Shown here in pieces: positions 10,452 through 22,689 of a stretch of 64,000 bases of DNA (position 1 is the first letter of the stretch; every line of letters starts with the position of its first letter). A program made the translations under genes and the position numbers. The notes beneath the pieces were generated by a model. It was given only the letters and a program-made list of their open reading frames with translations. It ran no database searches and was not told the origin of the DNA. This DNA comes from Hypericum androsaemum (taxonomy: Eukaryota; Streptophyta; Magnoliopsida; Malpighiales; Hypericaceae): the NCBI GenBank assembly GCA_963995505.1, contig OZ023198.1, positions 7,154,558 to 7,218,557 on the forward strand, read 5' to 3'.

Positions 10452-13400
10452 GTCCCCTCCTCTTGAAAAGGATTTGTCCTCAAATCATCACCTACATCAA
10501 ACGGACTCAAGTCAGCCACGTTAAACGAAGCACTTACACTATACTCACCCGGAAGGTCTAGCTTGTAGGCATTATCATTAATGCGTTCTAGCACTTGGAA
10601 TGGACCATCTCCCCGTGGTAGCAACTTTGAACGTCTTTGAACAGGAAAACGCTCCTTCCTCATATGTAGCCAAACCCAATCTCCCGGCTCAAAGACAACC
10701 TTGTGCCTTCCTTTGTTTGCTTGCCTCGCATAGTGCTCCGTGCGCTTTTCGATGTTCATTCGAGCTTTCTCATGTAACTGCTTGACAAATTCAGCTTTCT
10801 TCTTGCCATCTAAGTTAACATGCTCACTCGAAGGTAGAGGTGATAAATCCAATGGAGTCAAAGGATTAAATCCATAAACAAGCTCAAATGGTGAGAATTG
10901 AGTAGCTGAATGGACAGAACGATTATAAGCAAACTCAACATGAGGCAAACAGTCTTCCCAAGTCTTAATGTTATGCTTAATGAGTGCTCTCAAAAGTGTA
11001 GACAAAGTCCTATTTACTACTTCAGTTTGACCATCAGTTTGAGGATGACAAGTAGTAGAAAACAACAACTTAGTACCTAACTTGCACCACAAGGTCTTCC
11101 AAAAGTAACTTAGGAACTTAGCATCTCGATCAGAGATAATTGTTCTAGGTATGCCATGCAACCTAACAACCTCTCTAAAGAACAAATCAGCAATGTTTGA
11201 AGCATCATCAGTTTTATGACATGGAATAAAATGTGCCATCTTAGAAAACCTATCCACTACCACAAAAATTGAATCTCTTCCACACTTAGTCCTAGGTAGG
11301 CCTAACACAAAATCCATAGAGATATCAATCCAGGGCTTACTAGGTATAGGTAGTGGGGTGTACAAACCATGGGGTTTTACCTTTGACTTGGCTTGCTTGC
11401 AAGTGATGCAACGACCACAAACTCTCTCAACGTCTCTCTTCATGTGTGGCCAAAAGAAGTGATCTTGTAGCATTGCGAAGGTCTTTGCAATTCCAAAATG
11501 CCCCATTAAGCCACCTCCATGTGCCTCCTGAATTAGTAATTCTCGCATCGAACAATTAGGCACACAAAGTTTGTTTTCACGAAATAGGTAACCTTCATTA
11601 CGAAAGAACTTACCAAATGCACTTCTTTCAGTTGATCTAAACAACTCGCTAAAATCAACATCATCAACATACAACTCTTTAATGTGTTCAAAGCCAAGTA
11701 GTTTAGCATCAAGAGTTGAGATCAAGGCGTACCTTCGTGATAGTGCATCAGCCACTACATTTTCCTTACCTTGCTTGTAGCGAATGACATAAGGAAATGT
11801 CTCAATGAACTCCACCCATCGTGCATGCCTCTTGTTCAGCTTGTGTTGCCCCTTTAAGTGCTTGAGTGACTCATGATCAGTGTGAATCACGAACTCCTTT
11901 GGCCACAAGTAATGCTGCCATGTCTCCAATGCTCGAACTAGTGCGTACAACTCCTTGTCATAGGTCGGGTAATTCAAGGTTGCACCACTTAGTTTCTCAC
12001 TAAAGTATGCAATGGGTCTTCCTTCTTGCATAAGGACAGCTCCAATTCCTACACCAGAAGCATCACACTCTATTTCAAAAGTCTTAGAGAAATTAGGTAA
12101 AGCTAACAAGGGTGCATTAGTCAACTTCCCTTTCAGTAGTTGGAAAGCCTTCTCTTGAGCTTCTCCCCAAGTAAAGCCCACGTTCTTCTTGATGACTTCA
12201 GTTATGGGTGCGGCTATGCTACTAAAGTCCTTCACAAATCTCCTATAAAAACTAGCTAGTCCATGAAAGCTCCTAACATTAGCAACACTTGTAGGGCTTG
12301 GCCATTCACGGATAGCTCGGATCTTTTCCTCATCAACCTGTATTCCGTTAGCTCCAACAACAAAACCCAAGAATACAAGCTTATCCGTACAAAAGGTGCA
12401 CTTCTTCAAGTTAGCAAACAATTGTTCTTCTCTAAGTGCATCTAAGACAGATTTCAAATGTTCTAGATGATCCCCCATGCTCTTGCTATAGATGAGTATA
12501 TCATCAAAGTAAACAACTACAAATTTACCAATGAATGGACGTAGAACATGATTCATGAGTCGCATAAACGTGCTAGGTGCGTTGGACAAACCAAATGGCA
12601 TGACCATCCACTCATACAACCCATACTTAGTTTTAAAAGCAGTCTTCCACTCTTCTCCTTCTTTCATCCTAATTTGATGATAACCACTCTTTAAATCAAT
12701 CTTAGAAAACATGCAAGAACCATGCAACTCATCTAACATGTCATCTAAACGAGGAATAGAGTGACGATATTTTACCGTTATGTTGTTGACTGCTCGGCAA
12801 TCAACACACATTCTCCATGTTTTATCCTTCTTGGGCACAAGTAGGACTGGAACAGCACATGGACTCATGCTCTCTCTTACGTACCCTTTCTCCAACAGCT
12901 CGTTGACTTGCTTCTCAAGCTCCTTTGTCTCTTCAGGATTGCTTCTATATGCGGGACGGTTAGGTATGGCAGCTCCCGGGACAAATTCTATTTGATGTTC
13001 AATCCCACGAATAGGTGGCAAACCAGGTGGTAGTTCGTCGGGAAAGACATCCTTGTAATCCTGCAAAAGAGACACAACCGTACTAGGTACATGTGGTTCA
13101 AGCTCGTTAGTGTTTAGAAGTGCCTCCCTATACCGAAGTAAGATCATAGGCTTCTTTTCAAAGCATGCTTGCTTAATATCACTTGTTCCCACATAGTAAC
13201 TCTTTTTCCAACTCTCGGTTTTTCTCTCTTTGGCCGTTTTAATTTCTGTTTTTCCGGCTTCTTTTGTTTTCTCAATCTTTTCCTCTCCATTGGCCGTTTT
13301 TCTTATCCTTTTTTCGGCTTCTTCTCTCCTCTCATTCTTTTTCTTTTTGTCACGCTCTCTTTGCTCATCACTTTTTTGTTGCAACAGTCGTTGATCTTCA

Positions 13401-15013
13401 CAAACTTGTGATGGTGACAAAGGTGCCAAGGTGATTACTCTCTTCTTAAGTATAAATGAGTATTTGTTGGTGTAGCCATCATGATGCACTTTCCTATCAA
13501 ACTGCCATGGCCTTCCTAACAATAGGTGACCAGCTTGCATTGGTACGACATCACACAACACTTCATCCTCATAGTTGCCAATGCGGAATGCTACCAACAC
13601 TTGCTTCATCACTCGTACTTCGCCACTATCATTCAGCCATTGTAGTTTGTAAGGCTTAGGGTGTTTTCCAGTGAGCAACCCCAACTTCTCCACCATAGTA
13701 GTGCTTGCGACATTAGCACAACTTCCTCCATCTATGATGACACTACACACCTTGTCTTTGACATAGCACCTTGTGTGAAAAATATTTTCTCTTTGAGCCA
13801 CATCATTTTCCTCTTTTACTTGCACATTCAATGCTCTTCTAGACACAAGAGTAAGCCTCTCAGCAGCTTGGTACTCTTCCTCGGATACTTCCTCCAAAGA
13901 AGGCATGCTTTCATGCTCCGAATCCTCTTCTTCAGTTTCAATCTCTCCACTTTCCTTGATCACCATTGCTTGCTTGTTAGGGCATTGACTTGAGATGTGC
14001 CCTCTTCCTTGACACTTAAAGCACTTGATGTCACGGTTCCTAGCTGGAGTGACTTCCACTTTCCTTTGAGAATTAGCTTGAGAACTCTCGGATTTATGCT
14101 CTACTTTGGCTGCTTGTGGCTTGTCAAACTTCTTTTGGTAGTTTGGCTTCCAAGTAGAACTCGATGTAGCTCTTGTTCTCCCCTCTCCTCTCTTGAGTTG
14201 CTTCTCAATTTTCGTTGCCATATGCACCATGTCCTCCAACTCCACATAGTGTTGCAACTCAACTTTGTCTTGAATTTCAGGATTGAGTCCATTCAAGAAT
14301 CTTGCCATTGTAACTTCTCTATCTTCATCTATATCAGCTCTTATCATGGCCATCTCCATCTGTTTGAAATACTCCTCCACGCTCAAATTTCCTTGCCTCA
14401 TTCCTTGTAACTTCTTATACAGCTCTCTATAGTAATGACTTGGAACAAATCTCTTCCTCATCACCACTTTCATGTCTCCCCAAGTAGCTATAGGGCGTTC
14501 TCTATTTCTCCTCCGGCTTGTCACAAGTTGATCCCACCAAGTTATAGCATAATCAGTGAATTCGGTGATGGCAAGTTTTACCTTCTTTTCTTCGGAGCTA
14601 TTGTGGCAATCAAACACGAACTCAATCTTCTTCTCCCACTCTAAGTACGCCTCCGGGTCAGAACGACCAGCAAAGGAAGGTATCTTCAGTTTGATACTCC
14701 CTATGTTGTCGTCTCTCTTTGGCCTTGCCTCCCTAGGTGGACGGTTTGTTCTTGCTCTCCTAAGACTCCTTGTAGAGCCTACGCCTTCTTCCGATTCAGT
14801 ATCAGCTCCGCTTGACTCTCCAATAGGTACTCCTCTCCTACGCCTTTGGAGTTCGCCTCGCGTTTGGGGGTTGTCACGAGAATTCTCCACGGCATCCACG
14901 CGTAGTTGCAAAGGCTCCATCTGAGCTTGCACCATCTGCTCGAGCTTCCCGACCAAGGCATCCACTAATAACTTAAGGTCTATGTTTCCCATAGTTTGAT
15001 CTTCATGCGACAT
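10226..15013 (-). CDS. gag-pol: A-4 gag-pol polyprotein, 1595 residues, intact
   Basis: A single open frame encodes all functions needed for retrotransposition. In order: capsid (about residues 100-270), CCHC zinc knuckle near 331-344, aspartic protease with IIDGGSC near 428, reverse transcriptase about 690-870 with YFDD near 835-838, RNase H from about 980, integrase zinc finger ([10 protein letters not shown]...CGRCITC), catalytic D,D35E near 1234/1295/1331, and a GPF module near 1470. No classical chromodomain is seen. The last ~75 residues, with [12 protein letters not shown], are encoded inside the 3' LTR, as in CRM-type elements. The ATG is chosen because MSHE starts are shared by the other copies and follow a conserved CAG-CAAAC context (here GCCAAC). 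No stop or frameshift was found. Confidence 0.95.
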   Translation of the reverse strand: MSHEDQTMGNIDLKLLVDALVGKLEQMVQAQMEPLQLRVDAVENSRDNPQTRGELQRRRRGVPIGESSGADTESEEGVGSTRSLRRARTNRPPREARPKRDDNIGSIKLKIPSFAGRSDPEAYLEWEKKIEFVFDCHNSSEEKKVKLAITEFTDYAITWWDQLVTSRRRNRERPIATWGDMKVVMRKRFVPSHYYRELYKKLQGMRQGNLSVEEYFKQMEMAMIRADIDEDREVTMARFLNGLNPEIQDKVELQHYVELEDMVHMATKIEKQLKRGEGRTRATSSSTWKPNYQKKFDKPQAAKVEHKSESSQANSQRKVEVTPARNRDIKCFKCQGRGHISSQCPNKQAMVIKESGEIETEEEDSEHESMPSLEEVSEEEYQAAERLTLVSRRALNVQVKEENDVAQRENIFHTRCYVKDKVCSVIIDGGSCANVASTTMVEKLGLLTGKHPKPYKLQWLNDSGEVRVMKQVLVAFRIGNYEDEVLCDVVPMQAGHLLLGRPWQFDRKVHHDGYTNKYSFILKKRVITLAPLSPSQVCEDQRLLQQKSDEQRERDKKKKNERREEAEKRIRKTANGEEKIEKTKEAGKTEIKTAKERKTESWKKSYYVGTSDIKQACFEKKPMILLRYREALLNTNELEPHVPSTVVSLLQDYKDVFPDELPPGLPPIRGIEHQIEFVPGAAIPNRPAYRSNPEETKELEKQVNELLEKGYVRESMSPCAVPVLLVPKKDKTWRMCVDCRAVNNITVKYRHSIPRLDDMLDELHGSCMFSKIDLKSGYHQIRMKEGEEWKTAFKTKYGLYEWMVMPFGLSNAPSTFMRLMNHVLRPFIGKFVVVYFDDILIYSKSMGDHLEHLKSVLDALREEQLFANLKKCTFCTDKLVFLGFVVGANGIQVDEEKIRAIREWPSPTSVANVRSFHGLASFYRRFVKDFSSIAAPITEVIKKNVGFTWGEAQEKAFQLLKGKLTNAPLLALPNFSKTFEIECDASGVGIGAVLMQEGRPIAYFSEKLSGATLNYPTYDKELYALVRALETWQHYLWPKEFVIHTDHESLKHLKGQHKLNKRHARWVEFIETFPYVIRYKQGKENVVADALSRRYALISTLDAKLLGFEHIKELYVDDVDFSELFRSTERSAFGKFFRNEGYLFRENKLCVPNCSMRELLIQEAHGGGLMGHFGIAKTFAMLQDHFFWPHMKRDVERVCGRCITCKQAKSKVKPHGLYTPLPIPSKPWIDISMDFVLGLPRTKCGRDSIFVVVDRFSKMAHFIPCHKTDDASNIADLFFREVVRLHGIPRTIISDRDAKFLSYFWKTLWCKLGTKLLFSTTCHPQTDGQTEVVNRTLSTLLRALIKHNIKTWEDCLPHVEFAYNRSVHSATQFSPFELVYGFNPLTPLDLSPLPSSEHVNLDGKKKAEFVKQLHEKARMNIEKRTEHYARQANKGRHKVVFEPGDWVWLHMRKERFPVQRRSKLLPRGDGPFQVLERINDNAYKLDLPGEYSVSASFNVADLSPFDVGDDLRTNPFQEEGTDVSTPTDAPTIKLVDSKQVQVPIGPMTRARARKLQSDFNGLVQEVWAQASAWRTKDVQETQGRPMHVLEAEWEA

Positions 15014-15631
15014 GTTGGCTGCAAGAAAAATTGGTTAGTAAAAAAATATGGCCTCACAAGCTCACTCCCTTACGTGTATACTCTCAATGTATGGTGCACT
15101 CAAGTTCTCTCGTGTTTGTACTCAAATATTTGGCTTTTCTCTCTAAGGTACTCGCACACTCTTGCCTTTTTCCTCTCGTGATACTTGTATGTTCTTACTA
15201 GGGCTAGAACGGCCTTGCTTGAGCTTCACGCTTTAACAACAGAATGTTAAAGTTCCTCTTTTGGTCTTTCTTTTAGTCTTGCTCGTCCCTTTTCTTGATC
15301 AGCTGCTGCGCCTCCTTAGTTCGCTAGCTTCCCTCGGATTTGCTTCCTCTTTAGCTTGAGACTTCCAATTTAGCTTGCTTCCTCTTTAGCTTGCGGCTTC
15401 CTTTTCTTTTTTCTTTTCTTTCCTTTTTTTTCTTTTCTTTTCTTTTCTTTTCTTTTCTTTTCTTTTCTTTTTTTTCTTTCTTTTCTTGCTTCACTCGTTT
15501 GTTTTCCTCTCTTTTCTCTCAATCAGCGAAGAGAGAAAACGAACCAACAAGAACAAAAAAAAATAACAAGCAACAAAACGAACCAACAAGAACAAAAATC
15601 ACAAGGATAATGAACTAAAGTAACAAGCTAA
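15014..15631 (-). other. A-4 untranslated leader
   Basis: It lies between PBS and gag on the minus strand. A pyrimidine (plus strand) microsatellite at about 15398-15485 is the complement of the family's AAAAG-rich tract. The CTTTAAC/GTTAAAG stem is at about 15231-15256. The acceptor-like CTTGCAG lies just upstream of the ATG. Confidence 0.7.
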
Positions 15632-15643
15632 GCTCTGATACCA
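15632..15643 (-). promoter_or_regulatory. A-4 primer-binding site
   Basis: Reads TGGTATCAGAGC on the minus strand, two bases from the 5' LTR. Initiator tRNA-Met type. Confidence 0.92.
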
Positions 15644-15645
15644 AC

Positions 15646-16450
15646 TGATATGATCTTCGCGGAAAAAGATTCACAACTCGGACCGTTTGTTACTTTAGAA
15701 TGGAACAGATCACAACTCACAAGAACTCACACGAACTAAGGCACGAAATTGAACCTTAACCCGCTGCAAGAGCTTCTGAACCTTGACCTAAGGTCGTATC
15801 ACGCCACGAGCGGGGATGGATGAACCGCTTGATAAGTGAAAGATAAATTCTAGCCAAGACGACTCACCAGCCTAAGCAAGAACAAACGAGTATCAAAAAC
15901 TCTCAATTAGCCAATGCTAAGTATTTTCCGAATTGTTGTGTGTTTATTGAAGGGGGACGCCTCTTTATATAGGCTCCTTAAGTCTTACAACTTTCCTAAA
16001 CGAAACTAACTCCAAATAAGGAGTTTAAGGCTGGCCAAAACTCTCTTTCCTATTCTAACAGATTCTGGCCGAACTTATTCATCTAAATAAGGAATAATAT
16101 AAGAAAATAATATCTAATAGAATAACTACTAGCTGCACGTCCAAAACAAGTAGATGCACGGCCTAAATAGGCTGATTCTTCTTGATTCTCCATGTGCGCA
16201 TGCATCTAGAAGCTTACGTGCATGTCAAGCCTCCCATTCAGCTTCCAAAACGTGCATGGGCCTCCCTTGGGTTTCTTGGACGTCCTTGGTCCTCCACGCA
16301 CTTGCTTGAGCCCAAACTTCTTACACTAGTCCATTGAAGTCAGATTGCAACTTCCTAGCTCTTGCTCTTGTCATTGGCCCAATTGGAACTTGAACTTGCT
16401 TCGAGTCTACAAGCTTGATAGTAGGTGCATCCGTAGGCGTGCTCACATCA
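15646..16450 (-). repeat. A-4 5' LTR (805 bp)
   Basis: Same structure as the 3' LTR. On the minus strand it carries a TATATAAA box near 15965-15972, followed by an AATAAA-like signal, so it is the likely promoter for the element. The plus-strand right edge CACATCA abuts the target duplication ATCCA. Confidence 0.92.
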
Positions 16451-18654
16451 ATCCATCCTTCTTAGGCACGAGTATGACTGGCACGGCACAAGGACTCATG
16501 CTCTCTCTCACGTACCCTTTCTCCAATGGCTCATTGACTTGTCGCTCAAGTTCCTTTGTTTCCTCCGGATTGCTCCTATATGTGGGACGATTAGGTATGG
16601 CAGCTCCCGGAACCAAGTCAATTTGGTGCTCAATCCCTCGGATAGGTGGTAATCCTGATGGTAGTTTGTTGGGGAATACATCCTCGTAGTCCTGCAAAAG
16701 GGAAACAACCATACTAGGCAAGTGTGGCTCAAGTTCGTTAGTGTTTAAAAATGCCTCCTTGTACATAAGTACGATCATTGGCTTTTTGTCAAAACATGCT
16801 TGCTTGATATCACTAGCTCCCACATAAAAACTCCTTTTCCACCCCTCGGTTTTTCTCTCATTGGCCATTTTAATTTCTATTTTTCCGACTTCTTTTGCTC
16901 TCTCAAGCTCTTTCTCTTCATTGGCCGTTTTTCCTTTCTTTTTTTCGGCTTCTTCTCTCCGCTCAATTCTTTTCTTTTGGTCGCTCTTCTTTTTCTCATC
17001 ATTCTCTTTTTGTAACTTCAATTGATCTTCACAAACTTGTGACGGTGTTAAGGGTGCTAATGTGATTATTCGTTGATTGAGTGTGAACGAGTACTTGTTC
17101 GTGTAGCCATCATGCTTAACCTTCCTATCAAATTGCCATGGCCTTCCGAGTAGTAGGTGCCAGCTTGCATTGGCACCACATCTCATAGCACTTCATCTTC
17201 ATATTTGCCAATTCGAAATGTCACTAGCACTTAACCTTCCACGCGTACTTCTCCACTATCATTCAACCACTGTAGCTTGTAAGGTTTAGGGTGTTTCTTT
17301 GTGATCAACCCCAACTTTTCTACCATAGTGGTGCTTGCAACATTAGCACAGCTTCCTCTATCAATAATGATGCTACACACCTTGCCTTTGACATAACACC
17401 TTGTGTGGAAAATATTCTCTCGTTGTGCATCATCATCTCCTTCTTTTGCTTGCAAGTTCAAAGCCCTTCTTGTCACCAAAGTGAGTGCTTCAGTAGCTTG
17501 GAATTCCTCCTCGGACAGGTCTTCCAATGAGGGCATGCTTCCATGGTTTAAATCTTCTCCTTCTGTCTCGACCTCCCTGCTCTCTCTAAGCACCATAATC
17601 TGCTTGTTAGGACATTGACTTGCTATGTGCCCCCTTCCTTGACATTTAAAGCACCTAATGTCTCGATTTCTTGTAGGAGGGGCTTCCACTTTCTTTTGAG
17701 AGCTGGTATTAGAACTCTCAGTCTTTTGTTCTACTTTGGCCGCCTGTGGCTTATCAAACTTCTTTGGATAATTTGGCTTCCAAGTAGCACTTGATGTAGC
17801 TCGTGTTCCTCCCCCTCTCTTCATTTTTTCTCTATCTTGTTGGCCACATGAACCATATCTTCCAATTCGACGTAGTGTTGTAGCTCCACTTTGTCTTGAA
17901 TTTTAGGATTTAGTCCATTCAAGAACCTAGCCATAGTGGCTTCACGATCCTCCTCTACGTTGGCTCGTATCATGGCCATCTCCATCTGCTTATAGTAATC
18001 TTCCACACTCATACTTCCTTGTCGCAGCCCTTGTAACTTTTTAAAAAGATCACGGTAGTAATGACTAGGAACAAAGCGTTTCCTCATCACAACTTTCATC
18101 TCCTCCCATGTCTCTATGGTATATTCTCTGTTATGTCTCCTGCTTGTGACAAATTGATCCCACCAAGTTATAGCATAGTCAGTAAATTCAATCACAGCCA
18201 GCTTTACCTGCTTTGCCTCGAAACAATTGTGACAATCAAACACAAATTCAATCTTCTTCTCCCATTCAAGATAAGCCTCCGGATCAGAACGACCTGCAAC
18301 GGAAGGTAATTTTAACTTGATGCTTCCCAAATTGTCATTCCCTCTCCAGCTGGCCTCCCTAGGTTGGCGTTCATTCCTCTGCCTCCTAACATTCCTTGTG
18401 GAGCCTACGTCCTCATCAAAGTCAGACTCATCTCCACTCATTCCTCGCATAGGTGCTATTCTTCTTTGGGCATGAGGTATGCTTTGTGGTTGTTGGCTAG
18501 CACGTGAATTCTCTATGATATCCAGGCGTTGGTGTATTTGCTCAACCTCCGCTCTCATCATTTGTTGGAGCTTGCCCGTTAAGGCCTCCACAAATACCTT
18601 AGGGTCAACGTTGCCCCAAGTTCCTTCTCTTTCTCCTTCGTTTTCTTGAGACAT
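16451..18654 (-). pseudogene. gag-pol: A-2 gag, protease and RT N-terminus (decayed)
   Basis: The minus-strand frame starts MSQEN at 18654. A capsid region ([23 protein letters not shown]) stays open to about 17821, where a frameshift follows NKIEKK. A second piece (17824-17231) carries the zinc knuckle [14 protein letters not shown] and a protease site reading IIDRGSC instead of IIDGGSC, a change at a conserved Gly. A stop or indel near 17231-17186 separates it from a third piece that runs through [11 protein letters not shown] and a Lys/Glu-rich linker into the RT start (VPKKDG) at the A-4 insertion site. An upstream in-frame ATG at 18702 exists, but it lies in leader sequence and is not kept in other copies. 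Confidence 0.88.
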
Positions 18655-19120
18655 GTTGCTGCAAGAAAATTGGTTAGTTAAAATAATAATGGACCTCACC
18701 AATCACTCCCTTACGCGTTTACCCTCAAAGTATGTTGCACTCGGATTCACTCGTGTTTACACTCAACTATTTGGCTCTTTTCTCTCTAATGTGCTCACCA
18801 CTCTTGCCTTTTTCCTCTTGTGACACTCTTGTTGGTTCTTGCGGAGCTAGTAGAGATTAGCTTGGCCTTCGCACACTTTAGTTGCCGAGTCTTCTTCTTG
18901 CTTTTGTTCTTGCCTTCGCTTCTATCTTCTTGAGTCACGAAATTGCACTATCCAATACTTCTAGTCCTACTTGAATTCTGATTCTACTAATCCAACTTGA
19001 ATTCTGACTTCTTTTTTTTATATAAGAATACACGACTTAGAACACTAAAGTCACGAATCTGAAATACCAAACAAATAAAGACAATAAATGTAAAGATATA
19101 AGGTCTAAAGTAGAACCTAA
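18655..19120 (-). other. A-2 untranslated leader
   Basis: Non-coding. The acceptor-like TTTTCTTGCAG precedes the ATG on the minus strand, and a donor-like CGTAAGG is near 18711-18717. It lacks the long AAAAG microsatellite of the younger copies. Confidence 0.6.
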
Positions 19121-19133
19121 GCTCTTGATACCA
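19121..19133 (-). promoter_or_regulatory. A-2 primer-binding site (one-base insertion)
   Basis: The minus strand reads TGGTATCAAGAGC, which matches the initiator tRNA-Met site except for one extra A. It sits two bases from the LTR end. Confidence 0.8.
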
Positions 19134-19135
19134 AC

Positions 19136-19802
19136 TGATATGAATCCCATCAGGAACTCGCACCAACTCAGACTGTCTACTCTAGGATGATGGTTGATCT
19201 TGACCCGTCGCTTTGCGCCTTGCACCGAACCTCAGTGTTGGTTAACTTTGACCCATAGCAATGGTGAGAACACGAACCTTGATCTTGAAACGAATACGCC
19301 ACAAACGGAGATGGGAATTTTGTTTGATAAGTACAAACGCCCTAGCTAAGCAATCCAGCCCGCAAGAACAACCCGAGTATCAAAACTCACGAATTTTCTT
19401 ATGCCAAAAAGTGATGCCTTTATTAAATTCGAGGCTCCCTTTATATAGAGGTTTAAACTGACCTGGATAGACTCCAAAGTCAACAAGATAAGTTCTGAAG
19501 AGCTCCAAACTTATCATACTAGGTCTAAAACGCATGTTTATCTAAGAATTGAAAAAACACAATCATTATCCACTATTGGATAACTCTTATTCCTAAACAA
19601 GAAATAACTAAAGGATATAATTTCCTAATCAAAATCTGAAAAAGCCTCCAAAATAACTCCAATCACGTGCATGGGCTTTGCATGGGCTCCTTGAACGTCC
19701 ACGGGCTTACACGAACTGGTTGTAGTCCAAATCTCTTGAATTAATCCGTTGAGGAATAAGAGTTGTGGGCCTTGTAGCTCCATAGAGGACGTGTTCACAT
19801 CA
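19136..19802 (-). repeat. A-2 5' LTR (667 bp, shorter subfamily)
   Basis: Minus strand TGATGTGAAC...GATTCATATCA. The first ~180 bases still resemble the polyprotein tail (GLIQEIW, KPMHVIG), but the TRARARK block found in other family-A LTRs is absent. A U5 stem CAAAC/GTTTG is at 19302-19306 and 19322-19326. The right edge abuts the GA-rich array. Confidence 0.88.
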
Positions 19803-20989
19803 CAAGAAAAGGCAAGATAAGGCAAGAAAAGGCAAGATAAGACAAGATAAGGTAGGAAAAGGAAAGGAAAGGCAAGAAAAGGAAAGATGAGGTAAGAAAA
19901 GGTAAAGAAAAGGCACGAAAAGGCAAGTAAAGGTAAAGAAAACGAAAAGAAAAGGCTAGAAAAAGCAAGGAAAAGGCAAGAAAAGGCGAGAAAAGGTAAA
20001 AAGGGTAAGATATGGAATGAAAAGGCAAGATAAGGCAAGAAAAGGGAAGATAAGGTAAGAAAAGGCATGAAAAGGCAAGAAAAGGCAAGATAAGTCAAGA
20101 TAAGTCAAGAAAAGGAAAGAAGGTATGATAAGGAAAGAAAAGGCATGGAAAAGGCAAGAAAAGGCTAGGAAAAGAAAAGAAAAGGTAAGAAAAGCAAGAT
20201 AATGCAAGAAAAGGAAAGAAAAGAAAAGGAAAGATAAGGCAAAAAAAGGCACGCAAAAGGCAAGAAAATGCAAGGAAAAGGAAAGAAACGGCAAGAAAAA
20301 GCAAGACATGGTAAAGAAAAGGCAAGAAAAGGAAAGAAAAGGCAAGAAAAGGCAAGAAAAGGAAAGAAAAGGTAAGAAAGGGCAAGATAAGGAATGAAAA
20401 GGCCAGAAAAGGCATGAAAAGGCAAGAAAAGGTAAGATAAGTAAAGATAAGTCAAGAAAAGGCAAGAAAATGAAAGATAAGGAAAGAAAAGGCAAGGAAA
20501 AGGCATGAAAAGGCAAGGAAAAGGCAAGAAAAGGTAAGAAAAGGCAAGATAAGGTAAGAAAATGAATGAAAAGGAAAGATAAGGCAACAAAAGGCAAGGA
20601 ATAGGCAAGCAAAGGAAGGAAATGGCAAGAAAAGGCAAGGAAAAGGAATGAAAAGGCAAGAAAAGGAAAGAAAAGGCAAGGTAAGCCAAGGAAAGGCAAG
20701 AAAAGGAAAGATGAGGTAAGAAAAGGCAAGGAAAAGGCAAGATAAGGCAAGAAAAGGAAAGGAAAGGCAAGAACATGAAATATGAGGTAAGAAAAGGAAA
20801 GAAAAGGTAAAGAAAACGTAAGGAAAAGGCAAGAAAATGAAAGAAAAGGCGAGAAAAGGTAAGAAAAGGAAAGACAAGGCAATATAAGGCAAGAAAAGGC
20901 AAGATCTGGCAGGAAAAGGCAAGATCGGGCAAGAAAAGGCAAGGAAAAGGTAAGAAAAAGGAAAGAAAAGGCATGAAAAGAAAAAAAAG
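19803..20989 (+). repeat. GA-rich tandem array, segment S1
   Basis: Purine-rich strand made of 10-11 bp subrepeats such as GGCAAGAAAA, GGAAAGAAAA and GGCAAGGAAAA. A higher-order boundary (GCCAAGGAAAGG) lies at 20685. The 882 bp before it match the end of the next unit. The array has no credible gene: the long open frames on both strands reflect the absence of stop triplets in the subrepeat. The right end carries AAAAG, the B-1 target duplication. Confidence 0.92.
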
Positions 20990-21481
20990 TGCCGTAGGAT
21001 GAATCACAATAAGCAAGAACTCCCTCGGCCAGCCTGTTTGTGCATTGGACGTGTGCATGGCGAGCATGGATTTTGTGTTTTCAATTATTGCAATCTCTGT
21101 CCAGAACATGTTTAAATTTTGTGTTTAATTTTGTGGCTGTAATAAGGCAAATTAAATGCCAATTAGTGGAGGTTAAAGAGGAGGTTACGGACAGGAGGAG
21201 TGTGAGAAGGCTCGTCATAACTCCCGCCTTAACTCCCACCTTCTATTTGTATCGTGCGAAGGGAAATAATGGACAGACAATTTTTATCCAAAAACAAACA
21301 CGAGTAAGTAAGTTGAGAGCGCTCCGTGCGTGAGAGTGGTCTACCTTGGCCATTGGTTGGCTGCTTGTGCACTCATGCACACCTTCCATCTTGTTTCGGA
21401 AGATTCAAGTGGAAGTGTCTATTGTTTTATTTCTTTCTGTTTGTTCGGAGCCTTGTTTACTTTACGTATTGTGCTACATAA
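20990..21481 (+). repeat. B-1 5' LTR (492 bp)
   Basis: TGCCGTAGGA...CTACATAA. It lacks an 18-bp stretch (present at 27182-27199) found in the 3' LTR, so the two LTRs have diverged by at least one indel plus substitutions. Confidence 0.9.
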
Positions 21482-21483
21482 AG

Positions 21484-21495
21484 TGGTATCAGAAC
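21484..21495 (+). promoter_or_regulatory. B-1 primer-binding site (one mismatch)
   Basis: TGGTATCAGAAC, two bases after the LTR. It differs from the initiator tRNA-Met match at one base (A for G). Confidence 0.85.
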
Positions 21496-21657
21496 TGTTG
21501 AGTGAGATCCATCTCAGCTTCTACGTTGAGATTGAGTGCATGTTATTACCCGGTGAGTTGCGAGAGACCCCATCTACGAGCCGATCCACAAGACTTCGTG
21601 ATCTCCTGATCTAAGTCTCATTTTTAACCACCTAGCACCACCAAAAGCCGATGCACT

Positions 21658-22689
21658 ATGGCCGACCCTAATGACATCCCAAGACCCGACATGAATCAGA
21701 GGTTCACTCAAATGGAGGTGGCAATTCAGGCAATCCTTACACGCCTGGACAACCTTGCGGTGCAACCACCCGTAGGGCAACCCCCTCCAGCTGAGGTACG
21801 TAATGATCAAAGAGAGGAAGAGGAGGATGTAGATTCTGATGCTACCCTTAATGTGAGAAGGGGAGGGAGAGGGTTGAGGGGACGAGGTAGAGGAGGTGGT
21901 AGACATGGTGATCTAGGACGTGCTCCTGGAAGAGAAGCCTATAGTGAGGATTATGAGCGTGGAGAAGTGTATCGAAGGGTGGATCATCCTTTTAAGATGA
22001 ACATCGAGAAGTTCTTTGGTGATGTTGATGTTGAGGGGTTCCTGAATTGGCTAGACTCCTTTGAGAAGTATTTTGACTGTATGGACCTTACAGAGGAGCA
22101 GAAGGTCAGTTATGTAGCCTTCAAACTTGAGTCTGGAGCCGCTGTTTGGTGGAGAAAGGAGCAAGAGATGAGGAGGAGAAGAGGAGATCGACCAATCAGA
22201 GACTGGCCTACAATGGAGCAGGCACTTCGTGAAAGGTTTCTCCCTGTTGATTATCACCAAACCTTGTACACACAATTCCTGACTTGCACTCAAGGGACTA
22301 GAACAGTGGAAGAATATGTCTCTGAGTTTATGAGGTTGGCATCTCGTAATGACATAGAAGAGAATGAGGATCAGATGATAGCACGTTTTGTTGAAGGTCT
22401 GAGTTACGAGATCAAAGGTAGGATGGAGTTTGACACCTTCCTGTTCTTCAACGATGCTTGTGCGAAGGCAAGAAAAATAGGTGGTGCCTTGAAGAAAAAG
22501 AAAGCAACATCGTCTCATTTTTCAGGACCTCGCCAGACATCCACCTATGCAAGAGGAGGTGCACCCCAAGCATCCGAGTCCAAACCCCCTCCAAGCAAGC
22601 CTGCCCCCGTGGTGGAACAAAGAAAGGGAAATGAGGTAGCCACAACCTCATCAATCCGATGTTTCAAATGCAATGAAATGGGCCACAAG
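21658..22689 (+). pseudogene. gag: B-1 gag, first part (to middle of zinc knuckle)
   Basis: Starts MADPNDIPRPDMNQRF. An acidic stretch and an Arg/Gly-rich region (RGGRGLRGRGRGGG) lead into the capsid domain (NWLDSFEKYFDCM, AVWWRKEQ). The frame is open for 344 codons and stops being gag at CFKCNEMGHK, mid zinc knuckle, where solo LTR sL-1 begins. The next bases in the LTR give an immediate TGA. The remainder of the knuckle (SSDCPKRKF) resumes in register at 23435. Confidence 0.92.

Larger units (their letters stand above)
9645..16450 (-). mobile_element. A-4: complete family-A element, intact reading frame
   Basis: Minus-strand element with LTRs at 9645-10451 (3', 807 bp) and 15646-16450 (5', 805 bp), PBS, leader, one 1595-codon polyprotein frame and PPT. 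The target duplication ATCCA flanks it (9640-9644, 16451-16455) inside A-2 reverse transcriptase. By eye the LTRs differ at only a few positions, for example a one-base gap near 15653 and changes near 16058, 16104 and 16129. It is therefore recent but not brand new. Confidence 0.95.
1544..19802 (-). mobile_element. A-2: old divergent family-A element, host of two nested insertions
   Basis: A minus-strand element reconstructed from three pieces: 1544-2040 (RNase H and end of RT), 9173-9644 (RT core) and 16451-19802 (RT N-terminus, protease, gag, leader, 5' LTR). The pieces abut exactly across the target duplications of A-3 (CAACA) and A-4 (ATCCA). Integrase and the 3' LTR are lost at the 1543/1544 junction with A-1. 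Gag begins MSQEN, a subfamily distinct from the MSHEG copies. Several frameshifts and stops show it is dead. Its 5' LTR borders the GA-rich array, so A-2 probably inserted into that array. Confidence 0.87.

Noticed and set aside
13169..14410. Antisense frames of 80-137 codons opposite gag
   Set aside because: They recur opposite every gag copy, follow its codon structure and show no independent conservation or domain.
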